Shown here in pieces: positions 1-12,384 of a DNA stretch of 64,000 nucleotides. Under the pieces are notes generated by a model. It searched no databases. It had not been told where the DNA came from and saw only the letters and a list, made by a program, of their open reading frames with translations. Numbering within the stretch: position 1 is the stretch's first letter; each line of letters begins with the position of its first letter. Source of the stretch: Tolypeutes matacus (taxonomy: Eukaryota > Chordata > Mammalia > Cingulata > Chlamyphoridae); assembly GCA_026826555.1 (NCBI GenBank), contig JAKSZT010054573.1, positions 1,173,109 to 1,237,108 on the forward strand. Reading direction: 5' to 3'. Both the position numbers and the translations under genes were made by a program.

Positions 1-164
1 AGCTACCTAAGTGCGTGACTGCTGGATGACCCGAGGGTGGAATACCTTGAAGGCAGTGCGTTCCACGTAAACCTGGAATGCTCTCTGCTGGTGCTCCTCC
101 ATGAACGGCTGGTGAGGCGTTTGCTTCCCAAGTGTTGATTCCCCCATTTATAGACAAGTCGGCT

Positions 165-287
165 TTGATAGCGTCAATATTATCATGACTGTTGTTATTA
201 TTTTAGGCCGTGCCGACGATACGATTGAACCTGAGACCTCGTACGTGGGAATCAGGCGCTCAACCACTGAGCCACGCCTGCTCCCTG
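165..287 (-). mobile_element. tRNA-derived SINE, monomer (DAS type)
   Basis: In reverse complement it reads ggagcaggcgtggctcagtg, gttgagcgcctg and acgaggtctcaggttcaat, a tRNA-like head with A- and B-box features. On the minus strand it is followed by an AAC/AAT-rich tail (plus-strand tgttgttattatttt). The head is the standard start of Dasypus SINEs. Confidence 0.8.
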
Positions 288-584
288 CTATTACGTATTG
301 ACGAGTGTTTTGAATTCTAAGACAACAGCCTTTTTTCCCTTCATTACAAGTTCTTGCAAGGAACCTCACTGTCCTACTTATATCCAGAAGCTATAGAAAA
401 ACACTCGCTGCCAAGTGACAGGTCTGTTTTACTCTCGGCCCCAGCATTAATCAGCTGTATTCACTAGCATATGCCACTTGGTCTACTGATCTTAGTAGAG
501 TTCTTGTCTGGCCTAAGGCTTTGGGGAAAATTACGTTGTTTTTATTGGTTTAGTTTAATGTTGCACATAATATACAGAGAATTT

Positions 585-1035
585 TTTTTTTTTAAAGATT
601 TATTTATTTACTTTATCCATTTTAAACTCCCCCTTCCCCATTTGCTGTTTTGTGTCCATTCGCTGGGCAATTCTCTGTGTCTGTTTCCTGCCATCGCTTC
701 TTATCCTCCTCCTCCAGTCTTCACCAGGATTCCATCCTGGAGACCTCCGATGTAGGAGAGAGGTGTTCTGCCACCTGTGCCACCTCAGTTCCTGGTTTTC
801 AGAGCTTTCGGAGCATCTCATCTTGTCTCTCCCCTGCATCTCTCTCCTGTTACGTCATCATCTTGCTGCATGGCTCCCGGGGCCTGGTGGCTCACTGGCA
901 CACAGAGCCTGGCAGCCCATACGCCTTCTATATGTATATATATTTTTTCATTTTACCGGGAGGCCCCGGGGATCGAACCCAGTCCCTCCATATGGCAGAC
1001 GGATGCCCAACCATTTGAGCCACATCTACCGCCTG
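585..1035 (-). mobile_element. tRNA-derived SINE, dimer (DAS type), with target duplication
   Basis: A minus-strand dimeric SINE of about 450 bp with an A/T-rich tail (plus-strand ttttttttaaagatttattt). Two tRNA-like units contain the reverse complements of the usual boxes, near 715-770 and 955-1025. Flanking 12-bp direct repeats tacagagaattt lie at 573-584 and 1036-1047, so this is an intact retroposition event. Confidence 0.9.
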
Positions 1036-1570
1036 TACAGAGAATTTAGCACATGTTTGGTATTAACAATAATTATGGCCCCAAATAATCTTAAAGCATT
1101 TCATTAGGTTGATTTATTTTCTAACTTTTGGTGAAAATCTACTCCTAGAAGTGTTAGAATAGATATTGTATAAATAGAAGAATGCTGATTCATAATTTCT
1201 TCCAGGTACCATAATGGTGCACAGAGTATGCTGTGAGTTTTACAGACATCTCTGTTTCTGTGCAAGATAGTATCTAGAAGAGGGGCTCCAAATTAGCCAT
1301 TTCCACGCTACTGGAGAAGATCCAGTAATTGGATGGGGAGTATCATTAGGAAAATACATTTTGGCCTATCTATGAAATTTATTTTGATCAGTAATAAAAC
1401 TAGATGTTTAGATCTTAAAGATGTAGGACAGTCTCTGATCTCAGAAAACTTTAGACTTACGTGAGCTAGAGACGTTGGTGTGCGTTGTCATGCCATACAA
1501 GTTTTTGCAAAGAAGGCAAGAGACCTGGAAGGCTTGCGATGGAGCTCTGGTATATTCTCTTCACTTGCAG

Positions 1571-1721
1571 TCTCAAAATTCTGTGGTCCTCGAGAGGCTT
1601 CAGCCAGACAGCAGCTACACGGTGGAGTTGCAGGCCATCGCATACTGGGGACAGACACGCCTAAAAAGCGCGAAGGTGTCTCTTCATTTCACGTCCAGGT
1701 CCGCACAAACAGCCCACAATA
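1571..1721 (+). CDS. ANOS1: ANOS1 exon 8 (end of FnIII domain 2)
   Basis: This exon encodes the C-terminal half of the second fibronectin type III domain of anosmin-1, a secreted heparan-sulfate-binding matrix glycoprotein that guides GnRH and olfactory neurons and modulates FGFR1 signalling. It reads [13 protein letters not shown], then the FnIII tyrosine-corner segment [20 protein letters not shown] and the closing strand VSLHFTS. This is nearly identical to what I recall of human anosmin-1 in this segment. The acceptor is a pyrimidine-rich tract ending ttgcag at 1570, and the donor is gtaagt at 1722. The exon is 151 nt, enters in phase 0 and leaves in phase 1. The split codon A|AA (Lys) completes in the next exon. 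Earlier exons, with the WAP domain and FnIII-1, lie upstream of the window. The exon number is inferred from the seven exons that remain to the stop. Confidence 0.96.
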
Positions 1722-4700
1722 GTAAGTCATCTTATAATTCTTCTACAGCATACCGTGACCTCAAAAGCTCATCACTATAAAGTCTAGACATAATTGAGTG
1801 AGGGGGAGTGTCTTATTTGGAATCGTTATATGCTAAATCACCAAACCAATCAACAAGTTACTGTGTCCTGTTAACTACCATGTATAAAATAGTTTCCCTT
1901 CTGAATCTGTGACACACAATATTCGGTGTCAGAATAGAAACTTAACAAGAAACCTTGACATGCATCATTCTGACCCGTCTGCTATTTTTATGCTTTCATC
2001 ATGTTGGGTTCCTGCCCATAGGCCGCCTTGTGTCTCAGAAGGTGTACCGAGAGAATCTGTGCAGTTTTATAACTGTTTTATCCATCCTAGCCACGGGGCA
2101 CACACGTTTGGTTGCTAGTTCATAGTGATCATAACTGCTCCTTGACAGGCTCCCAAGTACTCAGCTGAGCAAAGTCGCTGACTGCTTCCCATATTCGTCT
2201 CCTTATTTCCAGTGTTTCTAAACTATGTTCATTAGGAGCTGAGCAAAGCAAAAGGCGATCTTTCGTGACTTCCACAGGAGAGCTAAGAAAGCAGTCACTT
2301 CCGCCTTCTGGTGAGAGCTGCCCTGTGGAGGGTGCTGGCCAGGTGTCAGGAGCCTGGGCAGACCTGAAGAGAGCCTGAAGGAGAAGAGGCAGGCTGAGGA
2401 CGGCAGGCTCCTGAGTCGGGGAGCCGCGGGCACCTGCCCTCCCTCATGGCGGCGGGCAGCTTGCTGTGGGACACGCGTGGAAATGGGCTAGGCTGGCTGG
2501 CTCTGCAGAGGTAGGCGCGGCGAGTGTGCACAACCCGCTGCTGCCACCCGGGGAAAAAGTGGATCCAAATGAGCAGGTTTGCTCGAAGTGGTGCTTTCAA
2601 GGAGTTCTAGAGTCAGAGCTCCCTACCTTATTGAGACCTGAACAGCGGCTTCGGAGACTGAGTGGATTTGAAACAGGTCGCTATTTTCATGTGTGAGTCT
2701 GGGCACAATCTAGCTTTTGCATAAAAGTTCTCATGGACACCTTGCTCTGTGTTCAGTGACTTCAGTCTTTTTTAATTCGTTCATCCGCTCCTTCATCCCA
2801 CTGAAAGGGCATGACGACTTATTATGACGTTGCTGTGTATTCTAATTCGACATTACTGGGGACAATGCATATGGCGTTAATAGAGCATAATATATAAACA
2901 TGTATACTGTGGAGTGTATGTGCTAGATACGTACTGTATATACACACAGATACTAATCATGCACGCACATATGTACACACACATGCATTCTTTGCCAGCG
3001 CTCTGCCTTAAAAAATGCCTAATATTGATTTTGGGAGCTCCACCTGTAAACACACCCACAGAGCAGAGTGGCCCATGCAGGGCCACAGGGACAGGGCACA
3101 CAGCAGTAATGCCCATGGCAGTGGGATGGGAACGAGCGTGCCGGAGCCCTGCGAAATGGGCGAGCAAGGGGGTCCCAGCTCAGAGTGCCCTCCTTGCAGA
3201 TGCAAGGAAAGGGCGCACGTGCAGAGAGCTGGGCCAGGGTGTGGGGGGTCAGCATCTGGAAAGAATGGAGGAGGAGTGGGGGCGGGCCTCTCCCTTGGAC
3301 ATTTACTCTCCTGCACTGAGCAGCCACCCATGTGCTAAGACCCCCGGGCCCCCCAGCCTGAAGCCCCCCTCCGTTCCAGGGTCCTGCATCCTTCTGCCTG
3401 CTCAGCACCTCCATCCGGATGCCTCCCGGGCACCCCAGACCCCCTCCCACCTCCTCCTCACCCACACTTTCCTCGCTGTGCCCCGGCTCCACCATCCAGC
3501 CTTGTGCTCCAGCCAGGCATCTACAGGTGCGCCTCGTTCTCTTGTCCTGCTCTGGGGGCACCCAGTTCTTCAGAAAGTTCTTTCACCTCTGATTCTCTGT
3601 GGAATTGATCGGTACCTCTCCTTTCTCTACCGACGTCACCACCAGCCACCCAGTCTTCCAGGCACGTGGCTGGGGCTCCCTGCCTTTCACCCTAATCCAT
3701 CTCCAGGTCCTTTTTCAAGCCTGTTTCAGGAAGTAGGACTTATATAAATGTCTCTCAGCTCAGTATAAATGTCTCTCCCTTCAGCCCCCTCTACACTGCC
3801 CTTTCCAGTGCACCAAGTTTCAGCAGTCGAGTCTGATGTGGTGAGCACGGGGGGGAAGGGAGAAACAGATGGCTTTGGGTCTCATTTCCAGCAACGAGGC
3901 TGTCCGTCTTTTACATGCCATTTGCAGGTTTTAACCATGTCCTCCAAGAGTTCGTGTTTGTATTTGGTTGATTATTCCAGAGGAATTTTCTTTGCTGATG
4001 AGATTTTCTGACCAGTTGGGAAGACACTAGAAGGATGAAAGTTAAATAAAATAATTATGTAGAGACAAATTATATTCAAAGCATGACAAAAAGGATACTC
4101 CCTATTGGGGAGCTGCTTTGGAGGGCTAAATCCTTTTGTGGACATCTTTAAAAATTAAATTATATCTTACTCTGCAAATAAAGGTATATGATAGCTGACC
4201 TGTCAAAGACCACTTTATTCTGAGGATTCACTGGTTCCTCTCAAGGGATTTCAGAAAATTAATAACAGAAAATAACAAAAGAAGTAATGGGGCAAAGCTC
4301 CTTGGTAACACTTATTGTTTGGATCTTAGGGAATCCTACAGAAGGGGATGGGTTTAGAAAGGATTATGCAAGTTAGAGCTGAATGTTTTTTAGGATTTTA
4401 CCTCGCAGTGTTGATCTATAACCTCATAAACACAAGTATGTGACTGTTACAAGAGCACCATATATTTCACCAGAAACCAGCTAAATGTAAAGAATAATTG
4501 CAACCTTATAGTATAAGCAAGGGAAATTATATTTTATAGGAAGGAGAGTACTAAATGTCATCATATAAATTACTTTTTGAATTATATCTTCCCAAGCCCG
4601 CAGGCTACTAGTTGTTTTAATGTGAAATATTTCTACACAAGCTAAGGCTGGATGGCCATGCAGTTTTATAAAAGGGTCCCTTGAAGGAAGAAAACATAAC

Positions 4701-6154
4701 ACTGTCTTTCAGAGAAACATAGCTTGTTTTTCTGTGCAGGAGGAATATTTCCAAGGCTGACAGATCCCAAGTGTTTTATAGTCACCTCGTGGAACTGCAA
4801 TATTTTTCCAGCTCGCCAAAATAAAAAATGTTGTGCAGAGAAAGTACTCTGAATCTCTCAAACTGTAAAAGTCAAAATTTTGTCATTTGAAAAAAATAGC
4901 GTAGATACTCGAGTCTCTTACCTTTTTTATGATTTTTAAAAGCATAAATTAGACGCCGTCCCTCTTCAGAATATGGGTGAGGTCATTATATACTACTTTT
5001 CTTTACTCCTGAAAGGAGAGGTGACCGTCTCTGGGCAGAGGCTCCCTTCTAGGCCTGCTAGAGGCCTTGAAATTGCATCACGTCTGCTCTTCAGCAATGT
5101 GGCGTGTTGATGGATTTCTGCTCTGGAATCATTTCAGTGAAGGAACAATGATTGAATCTTGAATATATAAAATATGTTCTTACAGTTCAAATAAAATTAA
5201 AGTTTGCATAGGGTATAAAAGGGAGGAAGAAGATAAAATTCATATAGAGGTTATGCATAGTTATCTGCAGTTCCATCTGGGTTACCCCCTGGGGATTTCT
5301 CAATATCGAAGATTGCTAAAGAAACTGGAGACATACCTGGGCTTGTGAAAATCTCAAAAACCAGGAGGATTCTTGGTGGTGTCCTCAGAGAGATGGCTCC
5401 TGGCCTGGAGCTCTAGGACTCTCTCTGCCCTGCTCCTCTCCTCCTCCCTGGCTCAGAGCTTACTGTGCTGTGGATCTGGGGCCCTCTACATCACGGAGAA
5501 GCTTAGTCAGTGTTTCCCAGTTGCCCAGCAGTTATTTGAACTCCTTAAATTAAAATATTCTGAATATAAACCTGACTAATGTAAGTATCCAAGCCCTTTT
5601 AATCACATCCTCTAGATAAATGATTTACTGGGCACACCAGGATAACACAAGATAGACAATTGATGCACTTTTTCTTATGGATCCCTCACGTTCCTTTATT
5701 GGTCCTGCCTCACCCCGTATTTGGAGTCCCCCCTATCTACCCTTAACTTTCTCTCATCTCCCCAAGAGTGTGAACCTCATAGCTTTATTAGAAAACGTTG
5801 GGTAATTTCTAACATTGTCAGTACAGCCTAACTTGTTATACCTCCCGGGGCCATTTGGAATTCAGAGAGCATAAAGGTCTGGATTCCAAGAGCAGAAGTC
5901 CTAAGAATGCAACTTCTAGAACCAGAGAGTGTATGAAGGAGAGATTTGAGGCTAGGGGGAGATTTGTTGATATTCTTAAGCCCTCTAAGTTGTCCCTGGG
6001 CTCTCTGAGGAGGAGGCACACTGGGATGGAAGGACATGAGCTTGGCTCGAGATGGCCCTGTGGTCAAATCTCAACTTTACTACTGTTTGAATTGTGTGAA
6101 ACTGGCTATATCACCTAATATTTCTGTTTGGAACCTAAGCATATTAATTCCTTG

Positions 6155-6352
6155 TTCTGCGGCCTGCAGGCCAAATCCAGACCAACACCTGCTTTTGTGA
6201 ATAAGACGTTATTGGGACACAGCCACACTCATTCAGTTGCGTATAGTCCACTTCTTCTTCCACGGAATGGCGGCAGTTGGGGAGCTGGGAGACGCGCATA
6301 CGGTACTCAAAGCCAAAAATATTTGCTAACTGGCTCTGGACAGACCCCTGCT
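6155..6352 (-). mobile_element. hAT-type DNA transposon fossil (MER family, unresolved)
   Basis: The block contains ctgcaggccaaatcca, attgggacacagccacac, aaaaatatttgctaactggc and ends cagacccctgctctg. These match a common mammalian non-autonomous element whose consensus reads ggccaaatcc, ggaacacagccacgccc and tttgctgacccctg. The exact MER name is not certain. Confidence 0.65.
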
Positions 6353-7272
6353 CTGTCTCGTAGGATGGCTATATAAATATATAGTGGCAAAGTTCAACCA
6401 AGCCAAGACCTGGAGCCAAAGTCAGGTTTACTGTGCTTGCAGCCAGGAGGAGAGCACGCCCCGGAGGAGCATGTCTGGATCCCGTGTCGAGTGTAACTGT
6501 AACATTGCAGAGCACTAGGCAAATAAATATTTGGTAATGTCAGAAGAGCCATTCATTCAGTTATCAATGCACAGATTTATTAATTTCATTTCATCCAATT
6601 CACATTTAAAAGTAACTGCCACGAATGTGTAAGTGTGCTAGGCAGTGGAAATCCACAGAGGATTAGGAGCAGGGTCATTCTCCAGAGAGTTCAAGATTGA
6701 GTTGGAACAGCAAATAAAAAAAATTAAAAACAAAAAAAACCTGCTTAACACTGGGAAAATACAGTCATGCTGAGGAAGGATTGTTTTCAGGTTATGTCGG
6801 GAGATAATCAGCAAGGTAATGGGAGGTTTTGAAGAGTAAGGAGGATTGTCCCCGGCAGACACTTGTTGTGCTTATGCGTTCTGAGCCAAAGAAGTCTGAA
6901 ATATAAAGATACAAAGGAGACAAATCACTGTTAGGAATTAGTTTTAGTACATGGCACAAGGAGAGTATGCTGCTACATTAAAATAGAAAATTACAAAGAA
7001 AATCAAGTCTAGAGCAGGATGATCCCAAACAAAGACACAATAGGAAATGACCTAGGAATGAAAGCTTGAATTTGCCTGATGCAAAGAACTGTTATGTCAT
7101 GTTTTGTTTTATAGCTGTATACCTTTATCTCCCATTGGATATGGGGTTTTTGAGGTTAAGACCCTTCTTGTTCACTTTTATATTGACCTTACTTTGCAAC
7201 GAGTATGTGCTGGGCACATTTTTAAATAGAAAATAGGAAAACAAAAGTTCATGTTAAAAACAACACGCATGC

Positions 7273-7825
7273 TGTATTAGCCAAAGGGGTGCTGATACAA
7301 AGTACCAGAAATCTGTTGGCTTTTATAAAGGGTATTTATTTGGGGTAGAAGCTTACAGTTACCAGGACATAAAGAGTAAGTTACTGCCCTCACCAAAGTC
7401 TGTTGCCTCCCTCCTCCTCTTAAGGCTCTGTGATCCCAGCTTCTTCCAATATCAGCTGTTAGGCTGGGATAAGTCTCGTCTTTCTCCCGGGGCTCCTTTC
7501 TTTCCAGGCTCAGCTTCTCTGTTCTCTCCTCAAGGTCAGCTGTAAACTCTCAGGCTCTCCCTCTTCCTGGGGCCTCTGCTGTGTCTGTGGAGCTCTCCAT
7601 TCCTCTGTGTTCATCTCCTGTGTGTTTACTTCCAGGGGCTCCAGCATCAAAACTAAAACTATCTCCTCCTGACATGGCCCAGTCAAAGCCTTAATCATTA
7701 TTTAATCAAGTAAAAGCGAAACCTCTGAATCTAATACAATCTAATATGCCCAGAGGAACAAACCAGTTTACAAACATAATCCAATATCTATTTTTGGAAT
7801 TCATAGACAATATCAACCTGCTGCA
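7273..7825 (-). mobile_element. Solo LTR, xenarthran ERV family, copy 1
   Basis: The block runs from tgtattagccaaaggggtgc to tatcaacctgctgca. It is TG...CA in both directions and flanked by identical 5-bp repeats catgc at 7268-7272 and 7826-7830. A 5-bp duplication with TG/CA ends is the signature of LTR-retrotransposon integration. Hallmarks shared with copies at 20843, 31205 and 44258 are ggcttttataaagg, tatttatttggggta and the segment ttacagttaccaggacataa. In sense orientation these give ccaaataaataccctt, an LTR poly(A) region. No internal viral genes are present. Confidence 0.85.
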
Positions 7826-7929
7826 CATGCCAGCGTATTCTCATCTAGTCTTTCCTAAAGCGCCCTTGTTTCTTCATGTTGAAACAACCCTCCAGTGTTC
7901 TCATGCAGCTCACTACATCAGAAGCCTTT

Positions 7930-8190
7930 CACCACTTTTTCAGGAAACGGGGCAGTGGCTTGTCAGACTTCCACCATTCTTTTCTTGACCACTGTGCTCC
8001 GATGGCACGGTGTACATGCCTGGCATGGGACCCTCACGTGGGTCCTGTACGTATCTGCAGACAGATCTTTTGCTATTTTGAGAGCCCCTCGAGGTTAAGA
8101 GCTTTAGATCCCCAGCTCCTGGCTCACTGCCGGGCACTTAAGAAGTGCTCACTCGACGTTTACAGAAAGACAATGAATGGATGTTTCCTT
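7930..8190 (+). repeat. L2-like 3' end fragment (weak)
   Basis: The segment ending cgggcacttaagaagtgctc then acaatgaatgga resembles the last bases of L2, which read like ggcacatagtaggtgctcaa and tgaatgaatga. It is divergent, and the family call is tentative. Confidence 0.4.
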
Positions 8191-8807
8191 GTGTTCCACC
8201 CCCCAATCTAACATATTGTAGCCATTGCCTTTCATTTCACTTGCTGAGCCTTTTAATATTTCACTTGAATGTCTGTCAGAGTTTTGGACGTCTGCCACTA
8301 ATTTGAAGAGTAGGGCGAGTGCTGTGATGGTCGTTGGCCTTTGCTGATCTGAAGGGCGACTGTGCTGAACCATATTTCTTTGTGGGGCCTTGGAGCAACA
8401 ATTGGTATATAATGTGGACATATTTTTGAAAGTCTGTTATTTTCATCACATGGTATTTTAACATTATTTTGGTTACCTCATTCATGACTACAAAAAAAAA
8501 AACAACTTTCTAATGACAATTTTCCCCCCAAATGTCCCAAGATACTTCCTCAAGTTAGAGTACATTTCAAGCATGGTGAATATACATTGATTGCCAACTT
8601 GAATTCTGGGGAGTACATGTGAATATTTTTATTGTGTTCCAATGTCTTGTGAAGTTGGAATCAATTTGAGCACGAAAGAATCTGCAGTTATATTTTACTT
8701 TGAAAACTGGCACTAAATATGATATAATAACAAAATGAAATGGAAAACACTGGGATGAATTTCTGGTTATCTAATCCCTTTAAACAAGTACTTTGTATTT
8801 ATTGTAG

Positions 8808-8954
8808 AAGAACAACTTGAGAAAACTAGAAAAAGTGTGATTCAAATACAGTCCCCTTTTCAAAAACGCCGACCCACTCGGCTCCTGGAAATCGGAGCTC
8901 CGTTCTACCAAGACAACCAACTACAAGTCAAGGTCTACTGGAAAAAGACTGAAG
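8808..8954 (+). CDS. ANOS1: ANOS1 exon 9 (linker and start of FnIII domain 3)
   Basis: The exon is 147 nt, with acceptor attgtag at 8807 and donor gtgcgt at 8955. It is read in phase 1 at both ends. It begins with the basic inter-domain linker (K)[17 protein letters not shown] followed by [10 protein letters not shown], then opens FnIII-3 with [21 protein letters not shown]. The cluster of Lys and Arg matches the basic linker of human anosmin-1, which together with FnIII-1 is thought to contribute to heparin binding. The sequence here shows the charge, and the binding role is family knowledge. A few conservative changes from human are seen, such as Val to Glu early in the linker. No frame defect is present. 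Confidence 0.96.
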
Positions 8955-9424
8955 GTGCGTAACTGGTTTTGCATCTTTGTTTTAAATAGTGCAGAGATAG
9001 ACAGAGGAAATGCCAAGTTACCGTATTAATGATAAAACAGTCGCAGAACAAAACACTTGAATGCCTCCTTTATATAAATATAGATTACTGCCTTGCTGTT
9101 TTTGAAGTCTGAGTGGGTTGATGTTGATCACTGGGAATCTCTATAACCATTCTGCTACCCGTAATAGTCAACTGCTTAAATTTTGTGATTTCACGGATAT
9201 TGGCCTATCTTCAGATCTTTCCTAGAAATCTTGTGACTAAAACTTTCAAAATATTTATTATTTTGAGTTGTAACTTTTGTTTGGAACTAGTTTTATTGAA
9301 AACAAGGCAGACCAATAATACAGATAATTTGGAAAAAACAAAAAAGGCACCTATCATTACATGGAAATGGTATTTTGTTGGGTTTCCTTTTAGAAGTTTC
9401 CTATGCATTGGGTTATTTTACTGT

Positions 9425-9500
9425 CATTTAAAAACTACAATGTATATATGTATATATGTGTGTGTGTTTATACATACATATGCACACATCTATTTCATAT
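9425..9500. repeat. TA/TG-rich simple repeat
   Basis: Alternating purine-pyrimidine DNA of the type tatatatgtatatatgtgtg, followed by tacatacatatgcacaca. Low complexity with no coding content. Confidence 0.8.
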
Positions 9501-10149
9501 AATATATGCGCATTCTATATTGTAATGTATTTTTCATGCATTGTATGGATATGAAACTATTATGAAATTATAATTATATATTTATACTTAAACATACACA
9601 TCTTCAATTCATTTAAGTTCCTTCAGAATTTCTGGTTTATGGTTAAAGCTGTAATGAACATTTATCCTTAGGATAGATTCATTTTTGTTTTCTTTACTTT
9701 TAGAATATTTATTTTTACATTATTGATATAGTGTTTTAGAATTATTTAGACACACATATTTATCTTTATTATTCCTGTGCATTCATAAAAATATAATAAA
9801 ACTAGATTTTTTCAAGAATTTTTAAACATTCTCATTCTCTAAAGTGCTATTTCACTCAGGTTATTGATGGCCCATGCTGTCAGGAATATTGGCTTTGGAT
9901 TAGTTCTTGTTCCAGAATTTTCTTCCAAGCTGCTGAAATTCATTCTGTAGATGAAAGAGCATTAATACTATATATTAATTAAAGCAAATTTTATTAAACT
10001 TTATTCATTAATATTACACTTAAATTATATTTAAATATAAGAAATAAATTTAATTTATAAAATTATATAATAAATGGCATTTAATACTAATATGAAATAT
10101 TTACAAAATACAGCATTACTCTATATCATTATCAATATCAAAAATATAA

Positions 10150-10880
10150 ACATCTCAAGCATGCATTTTGATGAGTTATTACAAACTGAATATTCCCATG
10201 TGCTCACTGCACACACAAATAAATAGAGTATTTTCAACATTCCAAAAGCCCTCTCTCTCTCTTCTCACCAAAAAGTAACCACTACCATCCTGATTTCTAA
10301 AACTGAAGACTGGGTTTCCTTGTATTCAAACTTATGAAAATGGCATCATTCAGTTAGAATTGTATTTGGCATGTTGTTTGTAGGACATTCAACCCTTCTG
10401 TTGCACGTGGCACTCACTCATCGCTTTATATCGCTGCATATTATTCCCTCGTTTGACTGCGCCTCAATTTCTGTGTAAAGCTGTTGATGGAGATCTGGTT
10501 TGTTTCCAGTGTTGGGCTATTACGACCAGGGCTGCCATGAACAGCCTTGGCCATAGGCCTTGTGCACATCTTATCCCACAGAGGGGTGTCCTTGGGTCGT
10601 AGAGTATGTTGAGCTGTAGAAGACACAGTTTTCCAACCTGGTTGTGCCAATTTACCCTCCCACGGGCAGGCTGGGATGGTCCTGTCTGCCCCACATGTGT
10701 CGTTTTCAGTCCTTTGAAGTTCAGCCAGTCTGGTGCATGTGAAGTGATATCTGATCGCTGTTTGAATTTGCATTATCCTCATGGCCAAGGATCGAACACC
10801 GTTTCATCAGTGTATTGGCAATTGATCTCCTCTCCTTTGAAGTGCCTCTCTGGCTGTTTAGCCATTTTGTTCTATAAGAG
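10150..10880 (-). mobile_element. L1 3' end fragment, antisense
   Basis: Phrases such as agtaaccactaccatcctg, gcatattattccctcgtttg and gtgaagtgatatctgatcgc are diverged forms of the antisense L1 3' UTR, where the consensus has gtgaagtggtatctcattgt. The fragment is old and lacks protein-coding parts. A CA repeat and a SINE abut its right end. Confidence 0.75.
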
Positions 10881-10898
10881 GCTTTAGGTTTATATACA

Positions 10899-10922
10899 TA
10901 CACACACACACACACACACACA
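10899..10922. repeat. (CA)n microsatellite
   Basis: About 12 uninterrupted CA units lie between the L1 fragment and the SINE. Confidence 0.95.
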
Positions 10923-10924
10923 TA

Positions 10925-11210
10925 TTAAATATTTATTTATCTATTTCTCCCCACCCCCTCACTGTTTGCACTTGTTGTGTGTTCGCCTTCCCTGTTTCCT
11001 TAGGAGGCACCGGGAACCAACCTGGGTCCTCCAACGTGGGAGAGAGGTACCTGATCGCTTGAACTGCCTCCGCTCCCTGCTTTGTTGTGCCTCTCATGTT
11101 TTCCTCATGTCTCTTGTTGTGCCATCTTGTTGCATCAGCTCACTGTGCCTTCCCATCACGCCAGCTTGCTGTCTTCTTTAGGAGGCACCGGGAACTGAAC
11201 CAGGGAGCTT
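10925..11210 (-). mobile_element. tRNA-derived SINE (DAS type), 5'-truncated
   Basis: On the minus strand, with an A-rich tail seen as aaatatttatttatctattt. The plus strand carries ggaggcaccgggaacc at 11004 and again ggaggcaccgggaactgaac near 11181, the reverse of gttcccggtgcctcc. The second unit stops early at ccagggagcttc, so the element is truncated. Confidence 0.85.
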
Positions 11211-12384
11211 CTTGTAGGTGTAGCAAGAGTGGCCAAAGGCAGGGAGGAAACAGGAGAGCACGAAGGAGGAAAAGGGCCTTTGAACCTGAGTCTTGTGAGG
11301 CTTCCTAGAATTTTAGAACTGATTCTCCATGTTTTTTTCCTTTGCAGACAGCAAAGTGCAACACTTTTAAAAAAATGATCTCATTATTCAATTTGCAATA
11401 CAAATGCTATGAAATGTAATTATCTTATTAAATTTGACAGATGGAAAGGGATTAACCTTCATTTCACTATATCAGCATGCGGTAATGTGATCAGTATTCC
11501 CATACAATAATGACTTGAGTGCATGACAAATAAGGAAGCATATTTGCCTGAAGACATACACACACACAATGCTTTAAATGTCCAATATTCGAAATAAATG
11601 AGCAGAATATCAGTGGTTTTCTCAAGTATAGAAATCTTCATAGAAACAATCACCAGGAGAGTATATTAATCTCTATTAATAAATATCAGCATACACTGTA
11701 TTACCCAATTTGTTTTATAAGGTGTACAGTTACGGACCTGACTGAGAAAGAGACCAGTTTCAGAGGGAAAGAGGTACCATTGATTTTGAGTTGAAACACA
11801 TTCACACACACTCATTCACACACAAACACAAGGCTGTAGCCGTGGAATACACCAGTGCTTGGGTGTGTCTCTATTGCATTGCACGTGTCTGATTTTTCTG
11901 AAATGGTTTTCTGCCGTCCACATGATCACCTAAAGCTGGCTTTGGGGGGCAGGTGTCTGCCATCACCCCAGGACACCGATACTCAACTTACTATGAAAGC
12001 CCAAAAGAAGGTGTAGCCCGAGGGTTTCAAGTAGAAAGACAGTGTTGAACAGGATTAGCCTGTTTTTGTTTTGCCTGGAGCCTCATATAGTCACAGTGTT
12101 TACATCTGCCTTGGAATGGGCAAAATGACATTCGGAATTTCTGAACACTCTGATTCCAGAAATACGTATTTGAAAAAAGTAAGTTTCAAGACCAAATCTA
12201 GGAATATAAACTAATATGTGATCTTGCAAGAATTGTGTTTATATTTTAGATGTTGTCTTTGTCCTATATCTGCTATAATGCATTTATATTATCTCAAAAA
12301 CTGTATTGCTTTTATATAATAAATAATAGTGAATACTTACCTAGTGCTTATTCCTCACTAAGCACCTGCCAAGTATTTCGTCCA

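Larger units (their letters stand above)
1..1570 (+). other. ANOS1 intron 7, 3' part
   Basis: This is the tail of the intron before exon 8. It holds two armadillo-type SINEs on the minus strand (about 165-287 and 585-1035). The remaining sequence is ordinary AT-rich intron with no gene that I can support. Open frames at 471-1107 lie in the SINE and are not genes. Confidence 0.85.
1722..8807 (+). other. ANOS1 intron 8
   Basis: A 7.1 kb intron. It contains a GC-rich patch (about 2250-2700), a GC-rich stretch at 3040-3760 with long but unconvincing open frames on both strands, a hAT fossil (6155-6352), an antisense solo LTR (7273-7825) and a weak L2-like 3' end (7930-8190). The rest is AT-rich with nothing I can name. 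Confidence 0.8.

Noticed and set aside
471..1107. Several open frames of 79-151 codons
   Set aside because: They are readings of a dimeric SINE and carry no protein signal.
2914..3747. 277-codon plus-strand open frame and overlapping 180-codon minus-strand frame
   Set aside because: Both lie in a GC-rich intronic stretch where stops are rare on all frames. The products are Pro/His/Ser-rich with no domain.
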